Shown: positions 23,139 to 32,711, counted from the first letter of the stretch. The stretch is 42,500 nucleotides of DNA from an uncultured Alphaproteobacteria bacterium (GCA_902619165.1 CACNDI010000015.1:1-42500), one strand, 5' to 3'. Numbers and translations: made by a program. The notes: generated from the sequence alone by a model not told the origin.

Positions 23139-24977
23139 ATGAACGTAGAGAATCTCGGGTTATCTTCTAAAAATTCACAGCCGAGCCGGATACGGCGACT
23201 CGATATTCATACGAGCAACCAAATCGCTGCTGGTGAAGTTGTTGAAAGACCTAGTTCAGCTTTGAAAGAGTTAGTTGAAAACTCAATAGACGCTGGCGCA
23301 AACTTGATAGAAATAGTTTATTCAAATGGTGGGAAATCTTTGTTAAGCGTAAAAGATAATGGCTATGGAATTAACAAACAAGACTTATCATTGGCTTTAT
23401 CAAGGCATGCAACATCTAAAATAAGTACGATTGGTGATCTGATAAGAATAAATAGTTTAGGGTTCAGGGGAGAGGCGCTCGCTTCTATTGGGGCAGTCTC
23501 CGAGTTAACAATAAAATCAAAGTTTATCGAAGCGAGTGAGACGTTTGAGATTTCCACTGCATTCGGAGAATTAAAACAGATTAAGCCCTCACAGTATCTC
23601 GAAGGTACCCTCATAGAAATCAAAAACCTTTTTAAATCTATTCCTGCTCGACTAAAATTTTTGAAAACCGACAGAGCAGAAGGGGTTTCCATGCTAGAAG
23701 TTGTGAAGAAATTAGCATTATCACACCCAGAAATTAGCTTTAGGCTCTATGAAATTAAAGATGCAGGAAACCCAAGAGAAATTTTACGGCTGGAAAAATC
23801 CGCAGGCTCTAATGGCTTGAGCAAAAGAATACAAGAGGTGCTTAAAAATTCATTCATGGACAATTCGCACCAAGTTGACTATGAAAGTGAAAGCGTAAAA
23901 GTTACGGGTTATATCGGTTCTCCAACTTTTATCTCTGGAAAAGCTAGTGGGTGCTATTTTTTCGTAAATGGGCGGTTTGTAAGAGACCGGTCCTTACTCA
24001 GATTTACCAGATTGGCTTATGGGGATCTATTGGAAAAGAACGGGTTCCCCTCTGCAATACTTTTTCTTAATGTTCCGAGCGAGGAAATAGATGTAAATGT
24101 CCACCCATCAAAGATGGAAATCAAGTTCAAAAAACTGGATCTTATAAGAAAATGTCTTAAAACAGCAGTGCGCAATAGTCTGAATGTCGAGCGATTTAAT
24201 GCAAGAAGCCACTTAAGCAAACAGGCCTACTCTTATTTCAGAAAAGATTCGAGTTTTAAAAAAAATAATCAGAGAATTGATTTTTTCAGGAGCAGGAGAG
24301 AAAGCCTTGATCTAGGAGAAACTCTGAATCTAGCTACCAGAGTTGATCCAACTATTGATATTACTCACGAGACTAAACATGCGCAAAGCCCTGAGAATAA
24401 TAGACTAGGTACACCTAAAGCACATTTGTTTAAGAACTTTATAGTTGCACAGAATGATAAAGAGTTAGTGATAGTTGATCAGCATGCAGCACATGAAAGA
24501 ATTGTGTACGAAAAGCTTAAGTCACAGAAGTATCATCAAGGGATAGCGATCCAAGAGTTATTGGTTCCTGAAATAGTAGAATTTACTAGTGTTGAAGTGG
24601 ATGCCATTATTGAAAAAAAGAGCATTATGAAGCAATTAGGTTTAGAAATAGAAAGGTTTGGGCCAGCATCGATATGTATAAGAGGAATACCTGCAGTGTT
24701 AGGAGATATTTGCCCAAAAACACTGCTTATTGATCTCTTAGATGATTTGGAAAATTTTGATTCTCCTGAGAGTTTAGAAAGCAAAATTGATAAAGTTTTT
24801 TCTAGTATGGCGTGTCATGGGTCGGTGAGGTCTGGCAGAATACTTAAATATGAGGAAATGGATACTCTACTAAGGGAAATGGAAAATACGCCAAATAGTG
24901 ATCAATGTAACCATGGCAGACCTACTTATTTAAAATTGGACTTAGAGAAAATAAATAAATTATTTGGGCGAACGTAA
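23139..24977 (+). CDS. mutL: DNA mismatch repair protein MutL
   Basis: This protein of about 612 residues has an N-terminal GHKL ATPase (NQIAAGEVVERP, ELVENSIDAGA, DNGYGI, GFRGEALASI) and a C-terminal dimerisation/endonuclease domain. The endonuclease motif DQHAAHERIVYE fits DQHA-x2-E-x4-E, and ACHGSVRSG plus CNHGRPT complete the metal site, so this MutL should nick DNA itself, as in bacteria without MutH. ATG 23139 is chosen because GTGGATA precedes it at ribosome-site distance. GTG 23124 is possible. The stop overlaps the rmuC start (TAATG). Confidence 0.95.
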   Translation: MNVENLGLSSKNSQPSRIRRLDIHTSNQIAAGEVVERPSSALKELVENSIDAGANLIEIVYSNGGKSLLSVKDNGYGINKQDLSLALSRHATSKISTIGDLIRINSLGFRGEALASIGAVSELTIKSKFIEASETFEISTAFGELKQIKPSQYLEGTLIEIKNLFKSIPARLKFLKTDRAEGVSMLEVVKKLALSHPEISFRLYEIKDAGNPREILRLEKSAGSNGLSKRIQEVLKNSFMDNSHQVDYESESVKVTGYIGSPTFISGKASGCYFFVNGRFVRDRSLLRFTRLAYGDLLEKNGFPSAILFLNVPSEEIDVNVHPSKMEIKFKKLDLIRKCLKTAVRNSLNVERFNARSHLSKQAYSYFRKDSSFKKNNQRIDFFRSRRESLDLGETLNLATRVDPTIDITHETKHAQSPENNRLGTPKAHLFKNFIVAQNDKELVIVDQHAAHERIVYEKLKSQKYHQGIAIQELLVPEIVEFTSVEVDAIIEKKSIMKQLGLEIERFGPASICIRGIPAVLGDICPKTLLIDLLDDLENFDSPESLESKIDKVFSSMACHGSVRSGRILKYEEMDTLLREMENTPNSDQCNHGRPTYLKLDLEKINKLFGRT

Positions 24978-26143
24978 TGAGTAGTATTGACTCACTTTTA
25001 TTTGTTGCGTTACCAAGCGCTCTTTTTGTTGTAGTATGCTTTTTAGTATTAAAGCAGTTTCGACCTTCAGATAAGGATGGGCAAGACAATAGTGAGGCCC
25101 TTAAAGAGGCTTTGAGAGATCTATCGGTGAATCAACAGCAGATTGTAGGCAGTATTAAGGTGATTACAGATACACAGACTACTTCGCAGGCTGCGATTAT
25201 TAAACACGTTGAGAGTAGATTGGAGGAGATACAGAAATCAATATCCTCTTCATTGTCGGGAAGTTCTGTAAAAACTGCGCAGACTTTAGGGGAGTTACAG
25301 CAAAGGCTACAAACTATAGATAAAGCGCAAACAAATATAGAAAAATTGTCAGGTGAGGTTTTGGGCTTGCAGGAAATTTTGTCCAATAAGCAGGCCAGAG
25401 GTGTTTTTGGTGAAATTCAGCTCAAGGATATTGTTAGAAAAGCTCTTCCGTCAGATGCTTATGATTTTCAATTTACGTTGTCTAACAGTAAAAGGGCTGA
25501 TTGTATAATTTACCTGCCGGAACCTCAAGGCAACATAGTTATTGATAGTAAGTTTCCCCTGGAGGCATACAAGTCCATGATATCAAATACAAACGAAGTT
25601 GATAAGAGCAAAAAATTGCAATTATTCCAGAGCTCAATAAAAACTCATATAAAAGACATCGCTGAAAAATATATTATTGAAGGAGAGACTGCAGATGGAG
25701 CAATACTGTTTTTACCTTCTGAGGCAATTTATGCTGAGCTTCACGCAAATTTTTCAAATTTAGTAAATGAAGGATTTGAGTCGCGTGTTTGGATTGTTTC
25801 ACCCACTACTTTGATGGCAACATTAAATACTATGAGGGCTATTTTGAAAGATGAGAGATTGCGTCGTCACACTAGTCGTATCAGAGCAGAGTTAGATTTA
25901 CTGTACAAAGATATGTTGCGATTGGAGGGGCGGATTATTAATTTAGATAAGCATTTTACTCTAGCATCAAAAGATGTTGACGAAATAAAAATTTCAGCAA
26001 AAAAAGCATCTAAGCGGGTATTTAACATCGAGCGTTTTGAGTTTGAAGAATTATCGCAATCTGACACTAGAGATAAAGCAGGCTCGTCTGAAGTTGAAAA
26101 AATATTAGATGACGAAGACTCAAAAAAAATAAAATTAATTTAA
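24977..26143 (+). CDS. rmuC: DNA recombination protein RmuC
   Basis: This 388-residue protein has an N-terminal membrane anchor (LFVALPSALFVVVCFLVL), a long coiled-coil (about residues 35-140), and a restriction-endonuclease-like core with GVFGEIQLKDIVRKALP, ADCIIYLPEPQGNIVIDSKFPL and FLPSEAIYAEL, the DUF/RmuC signature. The family limits inverted-repeat recombination, and the biochemical activity is uncertain. It overlaps mutL by one base, which suggests co-expression of repair genes. Confidence 0.9.
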   Translation: MSSIDSLLFVALPSALFVVVCFLVLKQFRPSDKDGQDNSEALKEALRDLSVNQQQIVGSIKVITDTQTTSQAAIIKHVESRLEEIQKSISSSLSGSSVKTAQTLGELQQRLQTIDKAQTNIEKLSGEVLGLQEILSNKQARGVFGEIQLKDIVRKALPSDAYDFQFTLSNSKRADCIIYLPEPQGNIVIDSKFPLEAYKSMISNTNEVDKSKKLQLFQSSIKTHIKDIAEKYIIEGETADGAILFLPSEAIYAELHANFSNLVNEGFESRVWIVSPTTLMATLNTMRAILKDERLRRHTSRIRAELDLLYKDMLRLEGRIINLDKHFTLASKDVDEIKISAKKASKRVFNIERFEFEELSQSDTRDKAGSSEVEKILDDEDSKKIKLI

Positions 26144-26163
26144 ACAAAAAATGGGAGTAAAAA

Positions 26164-26295
26164 ATGAAAAAACTAGTTTTATGTGGTTTGTTTTTTGCCA
26201 TTCTTTGTCTGCCTAGCTGCGGCACTGTTGGTGGAGCAATAAGCGGTTTGGGTGCTGACCTTGACATGGTAGGGGGTGCTATTGCGGGCTATTAA
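26164..26295 (+). CDS. Small lipoprotein (43 residues)
   Basis: A short gene with a GGGAG ribosome site encodes a lipoprotein signal peptide (KKLVLCGLFFAILCLPSC) with a lipobox LPSC at Cys19, followed by GTVGGAISGLGADLDMVGGAIAGY. The glycine-rich mature part of about 25 residues resembles entericidin-like or Gly-zipper lipoproteins. It could be processed by the LspA encoded 3 kb upstream. It is probably co-transcribed with rmuC or sits ahead of rpoH. Role unknown. Confidence 0.8.
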   Translation: MKKLVLCGLFFAILCLPSCGTVGGAISGLGADLDMVGGAIAGY

Positions 26296-26403
26296 AACTT
26301 ATGCTGAGTAGACGATATGTTAAAAACGCATGAATGATATGCATCCTATGCTATTCAAAAGTAGTGAAGTTACCGTTATAAATTACCCCAAAAAGGTAAG
26401 AAT

Positions 26404-27279
26404 ATGTCTAATTTACAAAAAAACTATCAATCTTTAACTTCCAAGGCAATGAAGGCTGAGATGTTAGAGCCAGATGTAGAACTCGATTTAGCTAGAAACT
26501 GGCATAGGCATGGATGTGAAAAATCACTGCACAGATTAGTTAACGCATACATGAGATTAGCGGTCTCTATGGCCTCAAAGTATGTAAAGTACGGAGTAGA
26601 TACCAATGAATTGATTCAAGAGGCAGGTATAGGGCTGATGAAGGCAGCTGAAAAATTTGACCCTGAAAGGGGTGTGCGGTTTTCTACGTATGCTACCTGG
26701 TGGATTAAAGCTTCTATACAAGACTTCGTACTTAGAAATTGGTCATTGGTAAGGACGGGCTCAACAGCCTCGCAAAAATCTCTGTTCTTCAATTTAAAGC
26801 GTGTAAGATCTCAAATAGAACGTGAATTTGACGGATCAGGTGCCTCAGTGGATTATGGCTCTTTGAACAAAATGGTCGCAGAAAAGATGGGAGTACCTCT
26901 TAGAGATGTAGAGATGATGGATACAAGATTATCAGGCGGTGACTTTTCTCTAAACTCACTCCAACAGGGAGAGGAAGGTAGAGAGTGGATCGAGACGATT
27001 GAAGACGAAAATTCTTATGGAGCTCACAGAGTTGAGAAAAACAAGGATGATGGAACAGTTAGATCCTGGATTGCGGAAGCGATAGAAACTTTAAATGAAA
27101 GAGAAAAAACTATTGTGGTAGAGCGTAAACTTCGTGATAAGCCTAGAACGTTAGACTCCATCGGTGGGGAACTCGGGGTATCCAAAGAGAGAGTAAGACA
27201 ATTGGAAGCTGAGGCCTTAAAGAAGCTTAGAAAGCACTTCGAAACTCGTAAAGGTATTAGATCGGCATCAATTATTTAG
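26404..27279 (+). CDS. rpoH: Heat-shock sigma factor RpoH (sigma-32)
   Basis: This 291-residue group 3-type sigma factor has region 2 with the RpoH-typical ELIQEAGIGLMKAAEKFDPERGVRFSTYATWWIKASIQDFVLRNWSLVR, including the QEAGIGL and FSTYATWWI segments, a variable region 3, and region 4 LNEREKTIVVERKL with an HTH at LDSIGGELGVSKERVRQLEAEALKKL. RNA polymerase with RpoH transcribes chaperone and protease genes such as clpB, whose 5' end is in this window. The start has an AAAAGG site. Confidence 0.93.
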   Translation: MSNLQKNYQSLTSKAMKAEMLEPDVELDLARNWHRHGCEKSLHRLVNAYMRLAVSMASKYVKYGVDTNELIQEAGIGLMKAAEKFDPERGVRFSTYATWWIKASIQDFVLRNWSLVRTGSTASQKSLFFNLKRVRSQIEREFDGSGASVDYGSLNKMVAEKMGVPLRDVEMMDTRLSGGDFSLNSLQQGEEGREWIETIEDENSYGAHRVEKNKDDGTVRSWIAEAIETLNEREKTIVVERKLRDKPRTLDSIGGELGVSKERVRQLEAEALKKLRKHFETRKGIRSASII

Positions 27280-27345
27280 TCACAAAAGATTGAATACTAA
27301 ACATTTTCCGCTTAACTTTGTTTTAATACCTACAAGAGCGGGATC

Positions 27346-27873
27346 ATGAATAATATATTGATAATAATATCAGGGGGGATAGCAGCCTATAAGTCGTTAG
27401 AGTTGATACGGCTTTTTAAAAAAGCTGGTAAGCAGGTAAAATGTGTTGCTACTGAAAGTGCAATGACGTTTATCACGTCGGCGTCTGTAGAATATCTATC
27501 CGGCAACTCATTGAGAACAAGCCTTAAAGATCGTGAACAAGAAATGAAAATGGGTCATATAGAATTAGCAAGATGGCCAGATTTAATTTTGGTGGCACCA
27601 GCAACCGCAAACATCATTTCGTCTGTCGCTAATGGACTAGCAGCTGATCTTGCACAAACACTCTTGATGGCAACCACTAAGCGGATAGTTTTTGTACCCT
27701 CAATGAATGTTAGAATGTGGGAAAATAAATTATTTCAAAAAAATATTGATACTCTGATATCAAGTGGACACGAATTTTTGGGTCCTACTGAGGGTGAAAT
27801 GGCCTGTGGAGAGTTCGGTATGGGTCGAATGATGGAACCACAACAAATTTTTCAATCATTAGTTAAGAAGTAG
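27346..27873 (+). CDS. coaC: Phosphopantothenoylcysteine decarboxylase CoaC
   Basis: This 175-residue FMN flavoprotein corresponds to the N-terminal half of the usual CoaBC (Dfp) fusion. Visible are the ISGGIAAYKSLELIR start, the active-site His in MGHIELARW, the PSMNVRMW motif (PxMNxxMW) and ACGEFGMGRM with the catalytic Cys. It decarboxylates phosphopantothenoylcysteine in coenzyme A synthesis. The gene ends in TAG followed in frame by TGA and TAA, then by coaB in the same frame. Confidence 0.93.
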   Translation: MNNILIIISGGIAAYKSLELIRLFKKAGKQVKCVATESAMTFITSASVEYLSGNSLRTSLKDREQEMKMGHIELARWPDLILVAPATANIISSVANGLAADLAQTLLMATTKRIVFVPSMNVRMWENKLFQKNIDTLISSGHEFLGPTEGEMACGEFGMGRMMEPQQIFQSLVKK

Positions 27874-27879
27874 TGATAA

Positions 27880-28530
27880 GTGTTGAAATCAAAAAAAATT
27901 CTAGTTACAGCAGGGCCTACTCATGAATACCTAGATGATATAAGGTTTATCGGAAATAGGAGCTCCGGTAAACAGGGAGCCGAAATTGCAAAGTGTCTGC
28001 AGAGCCTTGAAGCGGACGTTACGTTGGTAATAGGTCCGGTAAACCTTGAGCTTGCTGGCTTAACTAACGTTGTTAGAGTGGAAAGTGCTGAGCAGATGAA
28101 TGATGCTGTTATTGAAACAGGGCCTTTTGATATAGCAATATGTGCAGCAGCGGTTAGCGATTGGCGACCAAAAGAGAAGGCAAAAACAAAAATAAAGAAA
28201 AGCTCGATAGGTAAACCGCAATTTTTGGAATTAGTAGAGAATCCAGATATTTTAAAAAACATATGCGTCGCTGAAAATAGACCCAGTCTTGTTATTGGCT
28301 TTGCAGCTGAGACCAATGATTTGTTAACTAATGCTAGATCGAAGTTGAAAAATAAAGGATGTGATTGGATTGTGGCTAATAAAGTAACTGCTGAAACTAA
28401 TCATATGGGTGGTGGGGAGAATGAAGTGACTATAATAAAAAATAACGAAGAAATTAAATTTGCGAGACAGAGTAAAGAAAGGATCGCAAAGCTAATTTGT
28501 AAAAAAATATTTGAGGAATTTTCAGTTTAG
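27880..28530 (+). CDS. coaB: Phosphopantothenate-cysteine ligase CoaB
   Basis: This 216-residue protein corresponds to the C-terminal half of CoaBC. It has TAGPTHEYLDDIRFIGNRSSGKQG (nucleotide and pantothenate binding), CAAAVSDWRP, GFAAET and NKVTAETNHMGGGENEVTII. It joins cysteine to 4'-phosphopantothenate using CTP. The start is GTG 27880 (or TTG 27883), 7 bases after the coaC stop and in the same frame as coaC. The dut gene often found next in related genomes is absent, and a MoeB/ThiF gene follows. Confidence 0.92.
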   Translation: MLKSKKILVTAGPTHEYLDDIRFIGNRSSGKQGAEIAKCLQSLEADVTLVIGPVNLELAGLTNVVRVESAEQMNDAVIETGPFDIAICAAAVSDWRPKEKAKTKIKKSSIGKPQFLELVENPDILKNICVAENRPSLVIGFAAETNDLLTNARSKLKNKGCDWIVANKVTAETNHMGGGENEVTIIKNNEEIKFARQSKERIAKLICKKIFEEFSV

Positions 28531-28595
28531 AGTTTTTCACTTGGTATAGGTGAAATGAACTTTGTTGTTTTCAGGCAATTTTCATATAGGGTCAA

Positions 28596-29375
28596 ATGAT
28601 TGGGAATTTAAAAATGGATAGTCAAACAGATAGTGAATATTTTGAACGCTATAAAAGGCATATTTTAATAAAGAATATTGGTGGTCAAGGCCAGAAAAAA
28701 TTGGGACAAGCTAAGGTTCTTCTTATTGGTTTAGGTGGAATAGGCTCCACTGTTCTTCAACATTTAGCAGCTGCAGGAATTGGTAAAATTGGCTTAGTTG
28801 ATCAAGATACTGTCGCACTATCTAATTTACAGAGACAGACAATTTATAAATATGAAGATATTGGAAGAAAGAAAGTTAGTGTTGCATCAAATTTTGTTAA
28901 AAAACTGAATAAAAATGTTGAGGTATCTGAGTATAACTTTTTTTTAAGTGTAGACGGCACTACAAAAATAATTGGTGAATACGATGTAGTTTTGGATGGC
29001 ACTGACAATTTTGAGACTAGAAAACTCATTAATAAGCACTGCCTTAAGGAACGTAAACCTCTCATATTTGGAGGGGTTTCTGGTTGGGAAGGTCTTGTGA
29101 GTTTGTTTGCTTATAAGAATAGTGCGTGCTTTGAATGCGTCTTCACAAGTCCCGAGACAAGGTCTTCTTTTTTTGATTGTAGTTCAGAGGGTGTTCTGGG
29201 CGTAACTACCTCTTTGGTCGGAACCCTCATGGTAGCAGAGACAATTAAGCTCATATGCGAGACAGGGCAACTACTAACAAATAAGCTTCTAATTTGTGAT
29301 GCTCTAAACGGAGCGACAGAGATTTTACATGCAAAAAAAAGCGAAAAATGTAGTGCGTGTCAAAACGTCGATTAG
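28596..29375 (+). CDS. MoeB/ThiF-family E1-like adenylyltransferase
   Basis: This 259-residue E1-like enzyme has RYKRHILIKNIGGQGQKKL, the ATP site VLLIGLGGIGS, VDQDTVALSNLQRQ, a DGTDNFETR strand and an active-site Cys in DCSSEGVLG. Two Cys pairs (CFEC and CSAC near the end) bind zinc. It adenylates a ubiquitin-like sulfur carrier (MoaD or ThiS), and which one cannot be told here. ATG 28614 is an alternative start. The stop directly abuts the convergent hydroxyacid dehydrogenase gene. Confidence 0.88.
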   Translation: MIGNLKMDSQTDSEYFERYKRHILIKNIGGQGQKKLGQAKVLLIGLGGIGSTVLQHLAAAGIGKIGLVDQDTVALSNLQRQTIYKYEDIGRKKVSVASNFVKKLNKNVEVSEYNFFLSVDGTTKIIGEYDVVLDGTDNFETRKLINKHCLKERKPLIFGGVSGWEGLVSLFAYKNSACFECVFTSPETRSSFFDCSSEGVLGVTTSLVGTLMVAETIKLICETGQLLTNKLLICDALNGATEILHAKKSEKCSACQNVD

Positions 29376-30356
29376 TTAAAGCATACTTGGCACTATTTGA
29401 TCAGGGGGGCGGTGACCATCCAAATATGTTTTTATATTAATTATCACTTTTTCTCCCATCTCTATTCTTCCTTCTAATGTAGAAGAACCCATGTGAGGCA
29501 AAAGGAAAACGTTTTTCAAACTTTTAAAGTCAGAACCTAATACTTCTTCGCTATCATAAACATCGAGTCCAGCTCCTCCCAATCGCCCATCTTTCAGTTG
29601 CCTTACTAAAGCCTTCTGATCTATGATCTCTCCTCTAGAAATATTTACTAAATATGCACTGCGCTTCATTTTCCCAAGACATTTCGCATTTAGCAAATAT
29701 AGAGAAGATGAATTTAGTGAGGCACTAACAACTAAAATATCAACAGCTGAAAGCATTTCTTCTAAATTTTCCCAGTATGTTGCTGATAAGCTTTTTTCAA
29801 TATTTTTGTGTAGGCGTCTCCTGTTATGGTAGTTTATATTCAGATCAAAAGCTCTTGCTCTCTTTGCAATTGCCTGGCCAATTCTACCCATTCCTAGAAT
29901 CCCTAGTTTTTTTCCTGTAATCCTCATCCCAATCATCGCGGATGGGCTCCAGCCTTTCCAGTTGCCCGACTGCATCTCTTCGTGACCTTCTCTTAATTTT
30001 CTAGGAATTGCCAAAATCAGCGCCATAGTCATATCAGCTGTGTCAGTGGTTAAAACACTAGGTGTATTGGTAACAATGATACCTCTTTTTAAAGCAGTTT
30101 TTATATCAATATGATCATAGCCTGCTCCATAGTTTGCAATTAGCTTTAGTTTAGAACTTGCTGCACTCAAAATACTCGCGTCTATTTTATCACCAATAGT
30201 GGGCACAAGAATTTCTGCATCTTTTACAGCTGATAATAGTTCTTCCTTACTTATGGGATATTCTGCATTAGAGAGATCAACATTGAATAGCTCTTTCATT
30301 CTCTTCTCGACCCGGTCTTGCAACCTTCTCGTAATTATCACCTTAGGTTTTTTCAT
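29376..30356 (-). CDS. NAD(P)-dependent D-2-hydroxyacid dehydrogenase (glyoxylate reductase-like)
   Basis: This 326-residue protein has a Rossmann fold with GILGMGRIGQAIAKRA for the cofactor, NISRGEIID carrying the catalytic Arg, a GLDVYDSEE loop with the catalytic Glu, and LLPHMGSST with the catalytic His. The N-terminal substrate lobe is normal, and length matches GyaR/glyoxylate-reductase relatives. It reduces a 2-oxoacid such as glyoxylate or hydroxypyruvate, and the exact substrate is uncertain. It is divergent from the SH3 gene and convergent with the ThiF gene without spacing. Confidence 0.9.
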   Translation of the reverse strand: MKKPKVIITRRLQDRVEKRMKELFNVDLSNAEYPISKEELLSAVKDAEILVPTIGDKIDASILSAASSKLKLIANYGAGYDHIDIKTALKRGIIVTNTPSVLTTDTADMTMALILAIPRKLREGHEEMQSGNWKGWSPSAMIGMRITGKKLGILGMGRIGQAIAKRARAFDLNINYHNRRRLHKNIEKSLSATYWENLEEMLSAVDILVVSASLNSSSLYLLNAKCLGKMKRSAYLVNISRGEIIDQKALVRQLKDGRLGGAGLDVYDSEEVLGSDFKSLKNVFLLPHMGSSTLEGRIEMGEKVIINIKTYLDGHRPPDQIVPSML

Positions 30357-30395
30357 TGCTGTTGATTATATGGTCTTTTTTGATATCTTTTTTTT

Positions 30396-30938
30396 ATGTG
30401 CATAACAATTAATAGAGATATATTATTCAATATCAAAACGTTTTCAAAAATATTTCTTACAATACTGCTAATTAATTTATTCTGCGTAGTCAACGCTATG
30501 TCTGCAAATAGTGCATCTATAACTAGCAAAAAAACGGGACTTCCTCTACCTAGGTTTGTATCTCTGAAAGGCAATAAAGTAAATTTGAGAAGAGGGCCCA
30601 GTTTAGACTATAAAATTGATTGGGTATACCAAAGAAAACACTTACCAGTTATGATTGTTAATGAATTCGGGCACTGGAGAAAAGTAACTGATTTTGAAGG
30701 CTATACAGGATGGATATATAAAGATCTACTTTCTGGATCAAGATATATTATCGTAAAGAAGGAAGAAACCCTGTTAAGAAACAAAGCAGGTTTTGATTCT
30801 TTAGGTAAAGCAATTTTGAAAAGAGAAGTGATTGGAAAGTTAATCAATTGTAAGGGTTTATGGTGTTTCATTAGAATAAAAAATATGCGTGGGTATGTGC
30901 TCGCCGACCATATTTGGGGAACCAGCAAAGGCAAGTGA
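30396..30938 (+). CDS. Secreted or membrane-anchored SH3-domain protein
   Basis: This 180-residue protein has an N-terminal hydrophobic segment (IFLTILLINLFCVVNAMSA) that is a signal peptide or anchor. The body is a pair of bacterial SH3-like beta barrels: FVSLKGNKVNLRRGPS, WRKVTDFEGYTGWIYKDLL, then a weaker repeat ending WCFIRIKNMRGYVLADHIWG. Alphaproteobacterial members lie next to a hydroxyacid dehydrogenase, as here, and probably bind periplasmic ligands. It is divergent from the dehydrogenase with a 39-base spacer. Confidence 0.82.
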   Translation: MCITINRDILFNIKTFSKIFLTILLINLFCVVNAMSANSASITSKKTGLPLPRFVSLKGNKVNLRRGPSLDYKIDWVYQRKHLPVMIVNEFGHWRKVTDFEGYTGWIYKDLLSGSRYIIVKKEETLLRNKAGFDSLGKAILKREVIGKLINCKGLWCFIRIKNMRGYVLADHIWGTSKGK

Positions 30939-30945
30939 TACTGAT

Positions 30946-31647
30946 TTATGGAAGAAAACGATAGCCTCTGCCTCTGATGGTCTTGAGATGCCGTGGGTTT
31001 GTTGGGTCTGGTTCTATTTTTTTGCGTAGTCTTGTTATTTGTACATCAACATTTCTTTCATTAAGATCTTGTCTTCCCTGACCTAGATCTAAGCCATTGA
31101 TGACCATTTCCCTACTAATTATTTTTTCGGGATTAAGTGCAAATAAATTCAATAGGCTAGCTTCAAGGTTTGTAAGCTTTATTAAATGGTTTTCGTGGTA
31201 GAGTTCTAATCTTTGCAAGTCAAAGATTTTGTTTCCAATCTCAACACTCTTTCCAGATTTCTTGGAACCTTCTTTTTCATTTCTTATCAACAGTCTTTCC
31301 AATCTAAGCAAGAGTTCTTTTGGCTCAAAGGGTTTCGAAAGATAATCATCGGCACCTATTTCTAGACCAGAAATTTTGTCTTTGGACTCCCCTTTTGCCG
31401 ATAGAAAAATAGCCGGGACATTTTTTTGTTTCCTAATGCTCTCTAACAATTCAAGACCACTTTCTCCTGGCATCATTATGTCTATCACTAATAAATCAAA
31501 TTCAAAGTAATCTAAAAGACATCTAGCCTCTGTAGAATTCCGTGCACTTGATATTAGAAACTCATTTTTGCTCAAATAAGCACTGAGTAAGGATAAAATG
31601 CGTTTATCATCATCAATGAGCAATAAATGTGCCTTGTTTCGATGCAA
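30946..31647 (-). CDS. OmpR-family response regulator
   Basis: This 233-residue protein has a receiver domain with LLLIDDDKR (acidic pocket), the phospho-acceptor Asp in VIDIMMPGESGLELL, Lys in FLSAKGES and KPFEPKEL, and a C-terminal winged helix (IISREMVINGLDLGQG, VDVQITRLRKKIEPDPTNPRHLKTIRGRGYRFLP). It binds DNA when phosphorylated. The start codon is TTG 31645-31647, fixed by a perfect AGGAGG six bases upstream. No sensor kinase is adjacent, so the partner lies elsewhere. Confidence 0.92.
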   Translation of the reverse strand: MHRNKAHLLLIDDDKRILSLLSAYLSKNEFLISSARNSTEARCLLDYFEFDLLVIDIMMPGESGLELLESIRKQKNVPAIFLSAKGESKDKISGLEIGADDYLSKPFEPKELLLRLERLLIRNEKEGSKKSGKSVEIGNKIFDLQRLELYHENHLIKLTNLEASLLNLFALNPEKIISREMVINGLDLGQGRQDLNERNVDVQITRLRKKIEPDPTNPRHLKTIRGRGYRFLP

Positions 31648-31810
31648 ATTAATCCTCCTTCGATTAACTTGGAGTGTCTTTATCTTTTTACCAATATCAC
31701 TATAATATACTCAATGCACAGAAAAGTTTACATGGCCCCAGAATCAAATTCTGGAAAAATTAAGAAAATTTCGGTATGCAGTGTTAAGTAAAATAGTGAG
31801 GTATCTTTTA

Positions 31811-32680
31811 ATGATTGATTCTTATGAAAATTTAAAGGGAAAAATTTGGATTGATGGAGAGCTAGTGGAATGGCAAGAAGCGAAATTTCACTTACTCACT
31901 CATGCCCTTCATTATGGTTCATCTGTATTTGAAGGTGAAAGAGCTTACGGGGGGAAAATATATAAAAGTTACGAGCATTCGGTTAGGTTGAGAAAGTCTG
32001 CAGAGTATGTCGATATGGAAATTCCTTACAGTGCTGACGAACTTGAAATAGCAAAAAACCAAGTTCTTAACGCAAATCGACAAAAAGATGCTTATGTACG
32101 GGCTGTGGCATGGCGAGGGTCTGGTCCCGATATGGGCGTAGCGTCATCTAGAAACCCCGTAAGAGTCGCAGTTGCGTCATGGGAATGGGGAGCTTATTAT
32201 GGAGACGCCAAAATGAAAGGTGCAAAGCTTGATATTTCAGATTGGAAAAGACCAAGTCCAGAGACAATACCTTGCTTTGCAAAAGCATCTGGACTGTATA
32301 TGATTTGTACAATGTCGAAGCATGCAGCGGAGGCTAAAGGGTGCTCTGACTCGCTGATGTTGGACTATAGGGGTTACGTAGCAGAAGCAACGGGCGCGAA
32401 TATATTTTTTGTAAAAGACAATAAAGTACACACTCCGAAGCCAGATTGTTTTTTAAATGGGATCACTAGACAAACTGTAATTGGAATTCTTGAAGAAGCT
32501 GGCGTCGAAGTTATCGAGAGACATATCGAACTCTCTGAGCTGGAAGATTTTGAGCAGTGCTGGTTAACCGGTACGGCAGCCGAGGTGACACCGGTTGGAC
32601 AAATAGATCTATTTAATTTCGAGGTCGGCGAATTAGCCAAGCAAGTTGCTATTAATTATGAAAAAGAAGTAAGATCTTAG
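31811..32680 (+). CDS. ilvE: Branched-chain amino acid aminotransferase
   Basis: This PLP class IV aminotransferase of about 289 residues transfers amino groups to branched-chain 2-oxoacids in valine, leucine and isoleucine synthesis. It has HALHYGSSVFEGERAY, an RLRKSAEYVDM segment, Lys in CFAKASGLYM as the expected Schiff-base residue, LDYRGYVAEATGANIFF and TGTAAEVTPV. ATG 31811 is chosen over GTG 31781 because GTGAGG precedes it at 9 bases and the extension has no homologous look. It is followed 31 bases later by the nucleoside hydrolase gene. Confidence 0.9.
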   Translation: MIDSYENLKGKIWIDGELVEWQEAKFHLLTHALHYGSSVFEGERAYGGKIYKSYEHSVRLRKSAEYVDMEIPYSADELEIAKNQVLNANRQKDAYVRAVAWRGSGPDMGVASSRNPVRVAVASWEWGAYYGDAKMKGAKLDISDWKRPSPETIPCFAKASGLYMICTMSKHAAEAKGCSDSLMLDYRGYVAEATGANIFFVKDNKVHTPKPDCFLNGITRQTVIGILEEAGVEVIERHIELSELEDFEQCWLTGTAAEVTPVGQIDLFNFEVGELAKQVAINYEKEVRS

Positions 32681-32711
32681 GGGACATTACCCATAGTTTG
32701 GAAAAATTGAT

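Noticed and set aside
26296..26403. RNA thermometer in the rpoH leader
   Set aside because: No hairpin that clearly hides the ribosome site could be found by eye.
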